Assembly (NCBI GenBank): GCA_022448925.1
Contig: JAKVCP010000013.1
Span: 1-64,000, forward strand
Direction: 5' to 3'
Origin: Paracoccaceae bacterium
GTDB lineage: Bacteria > Pseudomonadota > Alphaproteobacteria > Rhodobacterales > Rhodobacteraceae
DNA length: 64,000 bases
Shown here: positions 52,195-61,729 of the stretch, piece after piece
Position numbering within the stretch: position 1 is the stretch's first letter
Layout: each line of letters begins with the position of its first letter
Made by a program: the position numbers and the translations under genes
Notes under the pieces: model-generated
What the model was told of the DNA's origin: nothing
What the model saw: only the letters and a program-made list of their open reading frames with translations
Databases searched by the model: none

Positions 52195-53643
52195 TCAGAT
52201 TGCCAGAATGCGTTGCAGCATTTCATCCACTGTTGTGATCACACGTGCGTTTGCAGCATAACTCTGTTCGATCAAAATAAGAGTTTGGAGCTCTGCATCG
52301 GTATCCACACCCTCAGCCAATTCAAGTTCGACCAAAGCAGCGCGGCGTGTTTCTGAAACGCCCTGACTTGCTTCTGCCCCAAGCCGAAGAGCGGCAGCGT
52401 CTGATAGCAGCCCATCGCTCAGGTCAGACAATCGATGATTGCCAGGAGGCAGCGAAGTTGAAGCGCCCGGTATAGACGAATGAAGGGCTTTCTTAAGGCT
52501 GCCAATCAAGCTTCCATCACCCGGCGCGCCGGGGAGGTTGGCGCCGAGTCCATCACGCCACTTCCACAAAGTGGACGCACCCGGTTCCAGATCAGAGTTC
52601 AGCGAAAGACGGCTGGAGAGCCCGACTTCATCAACGGCATTAACCAGTGAACCCCCATCTGTAAAAATGCCAGGATCCGTAGCGCCAAGAGTTGCGTCCG
52701 GACCATTCGAGCCAAACCTGTCTGACAAATCGAGCGCGATGGCATCGAGTGTTTGTTGCAATGCAGGCGCATCTTGATCACGAATTGCAAAGTTCGCCAT
52801 CAAGGTACCGCCCGCAAATGCACCACCATCACGCGCTGTGTGTGCGATGCCATTCATGGCAAGACCAGATAGAGAGCCCCCATTCAATGTGGACCCTGCA
52901 TCAATTGCCTGCGCGGCAGTAAATTGAACCTCGCTTGGCGCGCCATCGAGCAGCGCGGCCCCGCCCATGGTGAATAGCGCAACTTCACCACGATCCCTCG
53001 CGATCACTTGTAGCGGCACAATACCGGAAATTTGATCAATCTGATTGTGACGTTGGTCCTCAAGCGAAGATGTGTCTTGGCCCAGAACCTGGGCCTTCAC
53101 GATTTGCTTGTTGAGGCGATCGATGTTTTGCAACCCCGCATTCAAAGTTGTCACGTCTTGTGCAATCGCCGTGTCAGCTTGCAGTCGAGCGCTTTGAATG
53201 CCATCAGACATATCGTTGAATTTCTGGGTCATGGCATGCGCGGAAGCAGAGAGCGCCGCAAGACGGGTCTGCGAAGATGGATCTGCCGCCGCCATGATCA
53301 AGGCACCGTCAAAATTCGATATTGCGGAACTGAGCGTATCGCCGGTCACCGCATCTCCGAACACTCGCTCCATCTCTTTGGCAAAAGCCACCATGGCGCC
53401 CGCGCCTTCGGCTGCGGCGTCGGCACCGCGCCGGTCTGCAATCAAAGCTGGGTTTGATCGGCGTACAACCCCGTTGATCTGAACACCCCCCATATCTGAA
53501 CGGGAGCTGGACGACACCGACAATGTGCGTTGACCATAGCCCGGGGTCAACGCGTTGGAAATGTTGGACGACACCAAGGCGGCTGAGCGGGATGCAACCG
53601 CAAGGCCACCCAGTGCGTTGGACATGGCTCCGTTCAAGCTCAT
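52195..53643 (-). CDS. flgK: Flagellar hook-associated protein FlgK
   Basis: A 482-residue hook-filament junction protein. The N-terminus MSLNGAMSNALGGLAVASRSAALVSSNISNALTPGYGQ carries the axial-protein motif (SNISNALTPGY), and the C-terminus VDTDAELQTLILIEQSYAANARVITTVDEMLQRILAI matches the EALLI-like C-terminal helix. The core is variable. It lies 11 bases upstream of flgL and 25 bases downstream of flgE. Codon use resembles the neighbours. Confidence 0.92.
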   Translation of the reverse strand: MSLNGAMSNALGGLAVASRSAALVSSNISNALTPGYGQRTLSVSSSSRSDMGGVQINGVVRRSNPALIADRRGADAAAEGAGAMVAFAKEMERVFGDAVTGDTLSSAISNFDGALIMAAADPSSQTRLAALSASAHAMTQKFNDMSDGIQSARLQADTAIAQDVTTLNAGLQNIDRLNKQIVKAQVLGQDTSSLEDQRHNQIDQISGIVPLQVIARDRGEVALFTMGGAALLDGAPSEVQFTAAQAIDAGSTLNGGSLSGLAMNGIAHTARDGGAFAGGTLMANFAIRDQDAPALQQTLDAIALDLSDRFGSNGPDATLGATDPGIFTDGGSLVNAVDEVGLSSRLSLNSDLEPGASTLWKWRDGLGANLPGAPGDGSLIGSLKKALHSSIPGASTSLPPGNHRLSDLSDGLLSDAAALRLGAEASQGVSETRRAALVELELAEGVDTDAELQTLILIEQSYAANARVITTVDEMLQRILAI

Positions 53644-53668
53644 CCCTAGGCTCCTTTTGGATCAATGA

Positions 53669-54982
53669 TCAGCGTTTGATGTTGGTGGTTTCCTGCAGCA
53701 TTTCATCCACTGTCTGGATGACCTTGGCATTCGAGGAGTATGCGCGCTGCGTGGTGATCATGTCTGTCAGTTCACCCGCTACGTCAGTGGCAGATTCTTC
53801 TCGGGAAAATGCAAGCACCTCTCCCGTTGGACCCTCACCAGCATTCCAAAGGAAATAGCTCCCGCTGTTCAACGAAGGCATGAACGTCTGATTGTCCATG
53901 GGGATCATGCCATTGGGGTTTGGAAGATTTACCAACGGGATCTGAAAGATTGTTCGGGTGACCCCTGTGTCAAAGAATGCATGTACAAAGCCTTTTTCAT
54001 CCACCTCGACGGAGGCCATGGTCCCGACGGGTGTCCCATTCTTGGCGATATTCAGAGGCGCAAACCGATCTGACAGCTGTGTCAGTCCTCCGGGTTGACC
54101 CGGAACACCGATATTTATTTCAATCGGGCCCGAAGCGACATCGACAATCAGATTGCCAGTCGAGGCATCAAAGGTGCCGCCCGACAGGGTTGTAACCGAA
54201 TCGATGGTGCCCCGGCTTGCGCCGCGACCGTCCTGAAAGGTCACTGTGTATTCACCAATGACAGCGCCGTTTTGGGCACTGTCAGTCAAGACCATCGTCC
54301 ACTCGTTGGAATTTGCATTGCCTGCCACCGGAACAGTGGGTGTAAAGCTGATCTGGATACTCTCTGACTGACCGATATTGTCCTGGTATTCGACTGATGT
54401 GGCGTGCGAGGCCCCATCTGCACCAACCGCCGTACCCGTAGCAGGCAGGTTGATACCCAGTGTCATTTCAGTTGTTGGTTCTCCTTGCAGCTGCGTCTTG
54501 TTGAGCCGCACAGGTTCCAGCGCGTCACTGGTATCCCGAGGATAGGGCGGGATGTTCCCGTCACGATCGGCGGGAAAACCCATCAGCATCAGTCCCGATT
54601 CGGACCGGAGATACCCATTTGAATCAGGACGGAACGAGCCCGTGCTGGTCAGCAACATTTGCGGTGTTCCATTCCCTGCTTCTACCTGGGTTGCACTGGC
54701 GACGGGAAGAAATCCATCGCCACGAACGGCCAGATCAGTTGCATTGGTGCTGGATACGATCGGCCCCCCTTGGCTGACCAACCGTTGGGTCGACACTCGG
54801 ACACCGCCGGCAGAATAGCTGGCCGCCCCGTTGGGAGTAGCCACCAAGGCGTGGAATTCAGTTTCCGCGCGCCGATACCCGTAGGTTGAGGAGTTGGCAA
54901 TATTGTCAGAGATTGCGGCAAGTCGGCTTGCATTTGCGGTCAAACCGGCCACCCCGGCATTCAGCGATGAGGAAATCGTCAT
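53669..54982 (-). CDS. flgE: Flagellar hook protein FlgE
   Basis: A 437-residue axial protein forming the universal joint of the flagellum. The N-terminal motif ISDNIANSSTYGYRRAETEF (about 27-46) and C-terminal DMITTQRAYSSNAKVIQTVDEMLQE are conserved. DGFLPVAS and FRPDSNGYLRSESGLMLMGFPAD are typical for FlgE. ATG 54982 is chosen because AAAGG lies seven bases upstream; the earlier ATG adds eight residues. It is upstream of flgK, completing flgE-flgK-flgL-flgI. Length is in the normal range for alphaproteobacterial hooks. Confidence 0.93.
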   Translation of the reverse strand: MTISSSLNAGVAGLTANASRLAAISDNIANSSTYGYRRAETEFHALVATPNGAASYSAGGVRVSTQRLVSQGGPIVSSTNATDLAVRGDGFLPVASATQVEAGNGTPQMLLTSTGSFRPDSNGYLRSESGLMLMGFPADRDGNIPPYPRDTSDALEPVRLNKTQLQGEPTTEMTLGINLPATGTAVGADGASHATSVEYQDNIGQSESIQISFTPTVPVAGNANSNEWTMVLTDSAQNGAVIGEYTVTFQDGRGASRGTIDSVTTLSGGTFDASTGNLIVDVASGPIEINIGVPGQPGGLTQLSDRFAPLNIAKNGTPVGTMASVEVDEKGFVHAFFDTGVTRTIFQIPLVNLPNPNGMIPMDNQTFMPSLNSGSYFLWNAGEGPTGEVLAFSREESATDVAGELTDMITTQRAYSSNAKVIQTVDEMLQETTNIKR

Positions 54983-55057
54983 GGACACGCCTTTCTGCTG
55001 TATCAAGTGCTGTTGACGTCAACAGATACGGCCCATGACTTAAGAGCAGGCTAACAT

Positions 55058-55924
55058 CTAAAATTCTCGTGATGTTCCAACCCTTCGCAAAAAGATCATC
55101 TCAAAGCGGTTGTTGCGCACATGCAGAGGGTTTGCGCTTACTGGTTCACGGTCTGCATGACTGGTGACCCGGTTGAACCGCTCTGGGGCGATCCCGGATT
55201 GCTCCAATATATCGCGCATCACCTGACCACGATATGCTGCTTCATCCCAAACCGTGTTGTCAGCAACAACCACTGGCAAAGATCGAACGTGAGACTCAAC
55301 GGAAAGATTGTTGGTCACGATCTGTGCCGCCGTCGCAATGGACTTGGCAAGTCCTCTCAGAAGGTCAGTTGGTTCATTTTGAACTGTAAGCAGCGCCCGC
55401 TCGGGCAGATCAAAAAGCTCAATCACAAGACCTTCATCGGTTAGACGCGTCACGATATGGCGCAGCTGGTTGTCATCCAGCATCGTCTCGCCACCGCGGC
55501 CTAGAAGCATGGCCTCCACTTCTTTGAAAGCCTTGTCTTGCTTTGCCCTTTCATCCTCATCACCGTCTTCAAACTGATGAGGAATGCCCCCAGACGAGGA
55601 CCGTTGGGCTGTGGGTCTCAGACTTGTCGCGCCCGTCCCAACCCGAGGCAGGGTATTTTCTGCAAAAATGGAGCTGCCTCCAAACATGCCATCACTGCCG
55701 CCAGATACACGATTGATCGGAACCGTGGGGCTAAAATAGTCCGCAATCCCCTTGCGTTGTTTTTCAGTTGTTGCGTTCAACAGCCACATCAACATGAAAA
55801 AAGCCATCATGGCGGTCACGAAGTCGGCATAGGCCACCTTCCATGCGCCACCGTGGTGTGCATCACCACTGACAACTTTCTTGCGTTTGATGATGACTGG
55901 CGCGACATTGCTGCCGACACTCAT
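55058..55924 (-). CDS. motB: Flagellar motor protein MotB
   Basis: A 288-residue stator protein that anchors the motor to peptidoglycan and conducts ions with MotA. The single membrane span, about 33-50, contains the essential Asp34 in YADFVTAMMAFFMLMWLL. The rest includes a long linker and an OmpA-like domain with SVESHVRSLPVVVADNTVWD and SGIAPERFNRVTSHADREPV; its key Asp/Arg pattern is only partly visible. MotA is not in the window. ATG 55924 is chosen over GTG 55945 because GGTGG precedes it. It is head-to-head with the YjbH gene, about 200 bases apart. Confidence 0.93.
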   Translation of the reverse strand: MSVGSNVAPVIIKRKKVVSGDAHHGGAWKVAYADFVTAMMAFFMLMWLLNATTEKQRKGIADYFSPTVPINRVSGGSDGMFGGSSIFAENTLPRVGTGATSLRPTAQRSSSGGIPHQFEDGDEDERAKQDKAFKEVEAMLLGRGGETMLDDNQLRHIVTRLTDEGLVIELFDLPERALLTVQNEPTDLLRGLAKSIATAAQIVTNNLSVESHVRSLPVVVADNTVWDEAAYRGQVMRDILEQSGIAPERFNRVTSHADREPVSANPLHVRNNRFEMIFLRRVGTSREF

Positions 55925-56129
55925 CCCATCCACCTTTCGCCCCACGGGTCAGGGTTTAAACGGCAGAGGTTTCCGCCGGGTTAAACACTGCATTCAACAG
56001 AAAATGACCACGTCTTTCCTTGCGTGTTGAAATTCACACAAAAAAAGCTTCCACAACCCTCATTTCGTGGACTTGCTGTGGTTTGTCGCGTAGCAAGTGT
56101 TGGAACAAGTTGTTTTACAGGACGAAACA

Positions 56130-58289
56130 ATGGCACAGGTGGATAGATGTCGACCTCGCGGAATTATGCGCGGCCTTGCCAGGACATCAACGGCTTTTGC
56201 GGCTGGTGCGACGTGCTTTCTGTTTACAAGTCTTGCCGAGGCACGTGACCGGGACCCGATCCCCAATTTCAATCTGTACGGCCTGACAGGCCTCATTGAC
56301 ATGCCCACAGCAGAGGTACCTTCGGACGGAACTCTGTCACTGACGTATTCAAGTTTTGGCGACAACGCCCGTGGCACGCTGAGCTTTCAGATCACACCAC
56401 GCTTGTCCGGAAGCTTTCGCTATGCGGGCATTTCGAACTTTGTCCATCCTGCCTCGGTCGATGGCATCTATTATGACAGATCCTTTGACCTGCGGTACCA
56501 GCTGATCAAGGAGTCGCGCTATTTGCCGTCGGTGGTGGTCGGTCTTCAGGATTTCATCGGAACGGGCCTGTACGGAGGCGAATATGTGGTTGCAACGAAG
56601 GAGCTTTTCCCGGGGCTGAAAGTGACAGGCGGGCTGGGTTGGGGGCGTTTGGGCAGCCGCAAACCGATTGGATCGATCGGCGTGCGTCCGACCGAGATCT
56701 TAGGCGAAGGCGGCATTCCGACCTACGACCGCTGGTTCCGCGGCGATTTCTCTGCCTTTGGTGGCCTCAGCTATCAGGTCAATGACCGGCTGCAGTTCCA
56801 AGTTGAATACTCCTCAGACAATTATGACCTTGAAACCACATCAGGGGCATTTGATCACGGGTCACCGTTCAACTTTGGCGCCAGCTATTTTTTCAAGAAC
56901 GGCACACAGGTGTCCCTGTACCACGCTTACGGAAATGAAATCGGGGCACAGGTCACGATCCACACGAACCCGCGCACAGCGCAAATTCCCGGCGGCAACG
57001 AAGAGGCGCCAGTACCCATCAAGCTTCGGAACCCCCAGGGCGCTTATGACCTGGGCTGGACCAAGAATGCGACGGTGATCGCCTCGGCAGAGGCCAATCT
57101 GACAGCAGCCCTTGAACGGGACGGATTGCGCTTGGAAGGTTTAGAGCTAGGTGCGACCAAGGCCTCTGTCAGGGTGCGCAACGAACGCTATGGCATATTC
57201 TCTCAAGCCATCGGGCGAACTGTTCGGGCAATGACACGCGCCTTGCCAGACTCGGTTGAAACCTTTGTCATCATTCCGGTGTCAAACGGCGCAGCGGCAG
57301 CGGCATTCGAGTTCTCGCGCAGTGACATCGAAGCGCTGGAACATGAAGCGGCCGTCGAAATTCTTGAAAAAGCGCAGATCACTGATGCCTTTGGCAAAAC
57401 GCCGCGACCAAATTCGGCCGCCTTTCCGGATTTCAAGTGGAGCCTGGCGCCATACATCGACACGAGTTTCTTTGACCCGAACCAGCCCGTTCGCGCCGAT
57501 CTGAGCCTGAGGCTGAAGGCAGATTACTGGCTGACAAGCAATCTTGCCCTGTCCGGTTCGATGACCAAACGGATTGGCGGCAATCTGACGGGAATCACAC
57601 GTGAAGACCCAACAGGGCTGCCTGCGGTGCGCACGGACTACGGCAAATTCATCAACGAAGGGGACCCTGCGATCGAGCACTTGACCCTGGCCCATTACGG
57701 ACGCCTTTCAAAGGATCTCTACTCACGTGTGACTGTTGGCTATCTAGAACAGATGTACGCCGGTGTCTCGGCAGAGGTGTTATGGAAGCCGGTGACAAGT
57801 CGCCTGGCACTGGGGGCAGAGGTCAACTATGTCCAGCGACGCGATTTTGACCAGATGTTCGGCATTCAGGGCAACACGACGCGCACCGGGATCATTCCAG
57901 ATTTCAACGGTCACATCTCGGCCTACTACGACTTTGGGCGTGGTTTTCATGGCCAACTGGATGTCGGACGTTATCTTGCCGGAGATCTTGGCGCAACGAT
58001 CTCTGTGGACCGGGAATTTGCCAACGGATGGACAGTGGGGGCCTATGCTACCTTCACGGACACGCCATTCGAAGCTTTTGGCGAAGGGTCATTCGACAAG
58101 GGAATCCGAATTTCCATTCCAATTGGCGCAGCTTTGAACACGCCCAACACAGACGATACCGAATTGACCATCCGCTCGCTGACGCGGGATGGGGGTGCGC
58201 GGTTGGTTGTGAATCATCGGCTCTATGAACATCTGCGTGGATACCACAAACCTGAAATTGCAAAATCCTGGGGTAAGTTCTGGCGATGA
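56130..58289 (+). CDS. YjbH-type outer-membrane lipoprotein/beta-barrel of exopolysaccharide export
   Basis: A 719-residue exported protein of the YjbH family (exopolysaccharide formation gene group yjbEFGH). A signal peptide (about 20-39) leads to FNLYGLTGLIDMPTAEVPSDGTLSLTYS, diagnostic of YjbH, and repeated strand patterns such as FRGDFSAFGGLSYQVNDRLQFQVEYSSDNY. The C-terminal DNPVSDP-like half contains RADLSLRLKADYWLTSNLALSGS and ends KSWGKFWR. ATG 56130 has AGGA eight bases upstream; another candidate ATG at 56166 would shorten the signal. It overlaps the YjbF gene by four bases. Confidence 0.85.
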   Translation: MAQVDRCRPRGIMRGLARTSTAFAAGATCFLFTSLAEARDRDPIPNFNLYGLTGLIDMPTAEVPSDGTLSLTYSSFGDNARGTLSFQITPRLSGSFRYAGISNFVHPASVDGIYYDRSFDLRYQLIKESRYLPSVVVGLQDFIGTGLYGGEYVVATKELFPGLKVTGGLGWGRLGSRKPIGSIGVRPTEILGEGGIPTYDRWFRGDFSAFGGLSYQVNDRLQFQVEYSSDNYDLETTSGAFDHGSPFNFGASYFFKNGTQVSLYHAYGNEIGAQVTIHTNPRTAQIPGGNEEAPVPIKLRNPQGAYDLGWTKNATVIASAEANLTAALERDGLRLEGLELGATKASVRVRNERYGIFSQAIGRTVRAMTRALPDSVETFVIIPVSNGAAAAAFEFSRSDIEALEHEAAVEILEKAQITDAFGKTPRPNSAAFPDFKWSLAPYIDTSFFDPNQPVRADLSLRLKADYWLTSNLALSGSMTKRIGGNLTGITREDPTGLPAVRTDYGKFINEGDPAIEHLTLAHYGRLSKDLYSRVTVGYLEQMYAGVSAEVLWKPVTSRLALGAEVNYVQRRDFDQMFGIQGNTTRTGIIPDFNGHISAYYDFGRGFHGQLDVGRYLAGDLGATISVDREFANGWTVGAYATFTDTPFEAFGEGSFDKGIRISIPIGAALNTPNTDDTELTIRSLTRDGGARLVVNHRLYEHLRGYHKPEIAKSWGKFWR

Positions 58290-58963
58290 TCCAACGTTTG
58301 GCAAGACCCGCGCTTTTGGTGATGCTGGCTGGATCCTTGGGTCTGGCAGGCTGTGGCAACACTGCGAATGACATGGGTACGGCGATTTCGATTGCCATAA
58401 AGTCCAATGTTGCGCAGCGGCGCGGCACTGAGTCAAAAATAACTCAGGACCAGGTTGTGCGGACGCTCTCCAGGAACCCAAATCCAATCGCACTGATCGA
58501 TTTGGAGACGCGAAAATCACAGTCTTTGATGGCGCAGATCCAGAACAACCGGGGATACCGAACTTATGCAACGCCTCAGCGCCAGACAGTGACTGTGCGG
58601 GGCGGCATGATCACGGCAAGCCGCGGGTTGGGCGGTGACTTGATGTCATCGAACGTGAAAAGCTTGCTTCCCGTTGTGCAAAGCCGCAGTCGCGGTATCG
58701 CAGACTATGAGATGCGGTTTCTCAACAGCGAAGACAAAACCTATACACTTCACTATACCTGTGCCGTTCACGAAGGCGCGCCTGTTCAAGTCGTGTCTGG
58801 ACTGATCAATGAATCTGGCAAGGCAATGCAGGCCATATGTACCGGAGATGGGCCAAGCTTTACCAACACCTATGTTGTTGCACCCGATGGCGAGATTCTG
58901 AGCACACGCCAATGGATGGGTCCGTTCAACAAATACATCGCCTTCCAGCAGCTACGTCGCTGA
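58286..58963 (+). CDS. YjbF-family lipoprotein of exopolysaccharide formation
   Basis: A 225-residue predicted lipoprotein of the GfcB/YmcC/YjbF family. Lipobox GLAGC gives Cys23. Typical features are SRNPNPIALIDLETRKSQ-like segments near 62-79, a YATPQRQTVTVRGGMITASRG stretch, and the C-terminal SLINESGKAM. It acts with YjbH in a poorly understood polysaccharide secretion step of Enterobacteriaceae and others. It overlaps the YjbH gene by four bases, giving tightly coupled translation. It is convergent with the sugar-transferase gene; stops are two bases apart. Confidence 0.85.
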   Translation: MIQRLARPALLVMLAGSLGLAGCGNTANDMGTAISIAIKSNVAQRRGTESKITQDQVVRTLSRNPNPIALIDLETRKSQSLMAQIQNNRGYRTYATPQRQTVTVRGGMITASRGLGGDLMSSNVKSLLPVVQSRSRGIADYEMRFLNSEDKTYTLHYTCAVHEGAPVQVVSGLINESGKAMQAICTGDGPSFTNTYVVAPDGEILSTRQWMGPFNKYIAFQQLRR

Positions 58964-58965
58964 CA

Positions 58966-59577
58966 TCAGTGTAGTGAAATGCGGCGCACAACGGTCGCAA
59001 ACATCAGTTTGACGTCATAACACACAGAGCGCTTTTCTGCGTAGATCAGATCAAGCCGGGCCTTGCGTGGAACACAACGGCGGCAATAGACCGCCTCGGT
59101 TTCGTCTGCTGTCCTGCATGGTGCGATCAGACGTTCTTCGGTTTTGTGATAGGCCAGCGTCGCAAGACCAGTAACGCCAGGTCGTGACGTCAGCACCTTG
59201 CTATAAAGGTCGGGAAACATCTCTACGTATCGACGCAAGGGAGGACGCGGGCCGACAAAGCTGATGTCACCGCGCAGAATATTCCAAAGCTGCGGTATCT
59301 CATCCATTCGAAAGCGCCGAAGAAACGCGCCTGATCGCGTGACGCGTGCGGTTTTGTCTCCGCCTGACACGCCGCGATCTTGCGCATCTGGCGTCATGGT
59401 GCGGAATTTCCACAGCATGAACGCCTGATCCGTCGTTCTCATCCGTTCCGAAACGTAGAAGACAGGCCCGCCATCCAGTATCAGGATGACCAACAGGATG
59501 ATCAAACCTAGCGGCAGCAAGAGCGTCAGCAAAAGGCAGGCGCAAACAATGTCCAACAGTCGTTTTGTCGAGGTCAT
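58966..59577 (-). CDS. Undecaprenyl-phosphate sugar transferase (short PglC/WcaJ-type)
   Basis: A 203-residue membrane-associated priming transferase. One span (about 6-29, LLDIVCACLLLTLLLPLGLIILLVI) precedes the catalytic domain with SERMRTTDQAFMLWKFRTM, FRMDEIPQLWNILRGDISFVGPRPPL and SRPGVTGLATL. The PRP motif DISFVGPRP and conserved Glu of DEIPQ mark PF02397. It is shorter than the enzyme at 36049 and keeps only one span, so they likely prime different glycans. ATG 59577 is used because GGAGAG is upstream. It overlaps the epimerase by four bases. Confidence 0.9.
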   Translation of the reverse strand: MTSTKRLLDIVCACLLLTLLLPLGLIILLVILILDGGPVFYVSERMRTTDQAFMLWKFRTMTPDAQDRGVSGGDKTARVTRSGAFLRRFRMDEIPQLWNILRGDISFVGPRPPLRRYVEMFPDLYSKVLTSRPGVTGLATLAYHKTEERLIAPCRTADETEAVYCRRCVPRKARLDLIYAEKRSVCYDVKLMFATVVRRISLH

Positions 59578-60467
59578 GGCGTGTCTCTCCATTTGCGCCA
59601 CTGGCTGACAAGAGTGTCCGCCGCCGCCGCCGTGTCGTCCAGCGGAAGAATTTGATCAAGCCGTGTCGTATCCAAATGCACCGTTTGTATTGCAGTTGTC
59701 GGCGCGGGTCGCCAAATCACCTGCTTGCCCGCTGCCCGTGCAAGAGAGGCCATGGCCGTTGGCCGAGGTGCCGCGATATTGACGACATCGGGAAGGCAAT
59801 CCAGCCCAGATTGAAGCAACGCCTGGCATGCGCGGGCCAGGTCTTCGGGGCCGATGTAGCTGCGCTGCGGCCCCAGACCGTCCGAAAACCTGTCCAGTGT
59901 GACTGGCCCGTCTCGCTTGAGCGCGGCGAACAGGCTTTCCGCGCCTGAGACATTGCCGATACGCAAAAAACACGCGCGCGGTGCCCGGGGTGTTTGATCT
60001 TGCCATTGTCGCACCGCCTGTTCCCTCTGCAACTTTGCAATACCGTAGGGATGTGCCGGGGCGCAGGGGCTGGATTCCCGCAAGGGTGAAGCGCCATTGC
60101 CGTAAACAGCGCCGGACGAACAATGTAAAACCCGATCAGCGCCCAACGCCTTGGCAAGCTCCATTGCTGCGACAGCCAAGTGGGCGTTGTCCTGCAAAAT
60201 TCGTCCTGGTCCAGGTGTGACGCCCCAAAACGCAACAATTGTCTGGATCCCGTCAAGTTGGGGCACCGCGTGACCGGGTTGCCAAATCACCCCAGCTCCG
60301 GTCGTGGAGCCACGCCGAAAAACCGGTATGATCCCTGAGTGCTGGCCCGCCATACTCTGCCACACCCTCAGAGCCATCCGGCCCAGTTTCCCAGACGCGC
60401 CCAACACCAAAACGCCGTCTTTCTGCGCCTTTATCGCCACGCTTTCAGGTCCCATTGCAAAAATCAT
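59574..60467 (-). CDS. NAD-dependent epimerase/dehydratase (extended SDR)
   Basis: A 297-residue Rossmann enzyme acting on nucleotide sugars. GVLVLGASGKLGRMALRVW gives the NAD-binding loop (about 20-30 from this start), and VLHCSSGAVYG, then HPYGIAKLQREQ (YxxxK) supply the catalytic Ser, Tyr and Lys. The active-site order is the family norm. The exact sugar is unknown. A TTG at 60488 and ATG at 60455 are alternative starts; ATG 60467 has AGG nine bases upstream. It overlaps the sugar-transferase gene downstream, so the two probably form a unit that prepares and primes a sugar. Confidence 0.84.
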   Translation of the reverse strand: MIFAMGPESVAIKAQKDGVLVLGASGKLGRMALRVWQSMAGQHSGIIPVFRRGSTTGAGVIWQPGHAVPQLDGIQTIVAFWGVTPGPGRILQDNAHLAVAAMELAKALGADRVLHCSSGAVYGNGASPLRESSPCAPAHPYGIAKLQREQAVRQWQDQTPRAPRACFLRIGNVSGAESLFAALKRDGPVTLDRFSDGLGPQRSYIGPEDLARACQALLQSGLDCLPDVVNIAAPRPTAMASLARAAGKQVIWRPAPTTAIQTVHLDTTRLDQILPLDDTAAAADTLVSQWRKWRDTP

Positions 60468-60550
60468 CAAACGCAGCCTGTCTATCAACCTTCCAACCCG
60501 CTAGAAAGACGCGTAAATGAAGGGCAAATTAGAAGCCGGGGACGCGGACC

Positions 60551-61654
60551 TTGATAACGACCACGCGACTAGTTTTTTTATTGGTGTGCGGAATGCTTGT
60601 GGGGGCATGCACTTTGCCTCGTGGGGCTGCACTTCAATCAGAAATCGTTTCAGAAAGCAGCGCCGAAGAACCAAGCTTTGATGTGGTTCCGGTCACCCGC
60701 GCCAACCTGAAATCAATTGCCACATGGTCCGCTTCTGGCGATCAGGACAGGTACCATTGGATTGGATATGCGCGGGGCTCGACCTCCAACATCATAAAAC
60801 CAGGCGACCTGGTCGATTTGATCATCTGGGACAATCAGGAAAACTCATTGCTGACACCGCTTGGCCAGAAATCGGTTATGATGAACGGCCTTCGGGTAAG
60901 CCCGGGTGGCGCTATTTTCGTGCCCTATGTGGAAAACGTACGTATTGCCGGCCTGTCTCCCTCTGCGGCTCGCGCACGTGTCCAAAGTGAACTTGAGGTC
61001 ATTGTGCCTTCGGCGCAGGTGCAACTGACATTGCAACAGGGCAGCCACAACTCGGTCGACTTGGTCAGTGGCGTGATCAGCCCCGGAACCTACCCGTTGC
61101 CTGGCCGCGATTACACAATCCTCAGCCTGATAAGTGCCGGCGGTGGCATCAGTACGTCCATGCGCAGTCCCGTTGTCCGGTTGATACGGGGCGGTCACTC
61201 ATACCAGGTACGGGCAAACGACCTGTTCGCTGATGGAAAGTTGAACACCACCCTGCGCGGCGGAGACAAGGTCGTTGTCGAAGAGGACCAGCGCTCTTTC
61301 ACAGCCGTTGGTGCCTCTGGGCGTGAAGATTTGATCTACTTTCCCAAGGACAACCTGACCGCGATGGAGGCCGTTGCTCTTATGGGTGGGCTGTCAGACA
61401 GCCGCGCCAACCCCGAGGGCGTTCTGATCTTGCGGGAATATTCGCCCTATGACGTGCGACTGGACGGCACCGGCCCGTCGCGGGCGCAGGTCGTGTTCAC
61501 CATGGATTTGACGTCAGCCGACGGATTGTTTGCAGCGCGTAAATTTCAGATCCGCCCACAAGACACCGTCATGGCAACAGAGTCGCCGGTCACTGCGGCA
61601 CAGACCGTTTTTGGCCTGATCGGAAGTGCCGTGGGCTTGGCCTCTCGTTTCTGA
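60551..61654 (+). CDS. Polysaccharide export lipoprotein (Wza/GfcE-type)
   Basis: A 367-residue outer-membrane auxiliary lipoprotein. Lipobox LVGAC gives Cys20. The Poly_export domain includes IIKPGDLVDLIIWDNQENSLLTP (about 80-102), then VSPGGAIFVPYVENVRIAGLSP and SLB-type repeats (GAIQQGS-like, VSGVISPGTYPLPGRDYTILSLISAGGG, GGDKVVVEEDQRSF). Such proteins form the secretion channel for polysaccharides. TTG 60551 is the likely start. It is divergent from the epimerase. No Wzc tyrosine kinase or polymerase is in the window. Confidence 0.88.
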   Translation: MITTTRLVFLLVCGMLVGACTLPRGAALQSEIVSESSAEEPSFDVVPVTRANLKSIATWSASGDQDRYHWIGYARGSTSNIIKPGDLVDLIIWDNQENSLLTPLGQKSVMMNGLRVSPGGAIFVPYVENVRIAGLSPSAARARVQSELEVIVPSAQVQLTLQQGSHNSVDLVSGVISPGTYPLPGRDYTILSLISAGGGISTSMRSPVVRLIRGGHSYQVRANDLFADGKLNTTLRGGDKVVVEEDQRSFTAVGASGREDLIYFPKDNLTAMEAVALMGGLSDSRANPEGVLILREYSPYDVRLDGTGPSRAQVVFTMDLTSADGLFAARKFQIRPQDTVMATESPVTAAQTVFGLIGSAVGLASRF

Positions 61655-61681
61655 AGCAGATCACGGCAGAATGAAACGCAC

Positions 61682-61712
61682 AGGCGCGCTTCTTTGCGCG
61701 CCTATCTTTTTT
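61682..61712. terminator. Bidirectional terminator after the export gene
   Basis: AGGCGCGC and GCGCGCCT form a perfect eight-base stem around TTCTTT, followed by ATCTTTTTTG. It serves the plus-strand export gene; the convergent cytochrome gene is on its other side. Confidence 0.85.
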
Positions 61713-61729
61713 GCCTGACCGGCTGGTCG

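Noticed and set aside
61682-61712. Possible palindromic operator at the export-gene end
   Set aside because: The flanking T-run and position after the stop codon fit an intrinsic terminator better.
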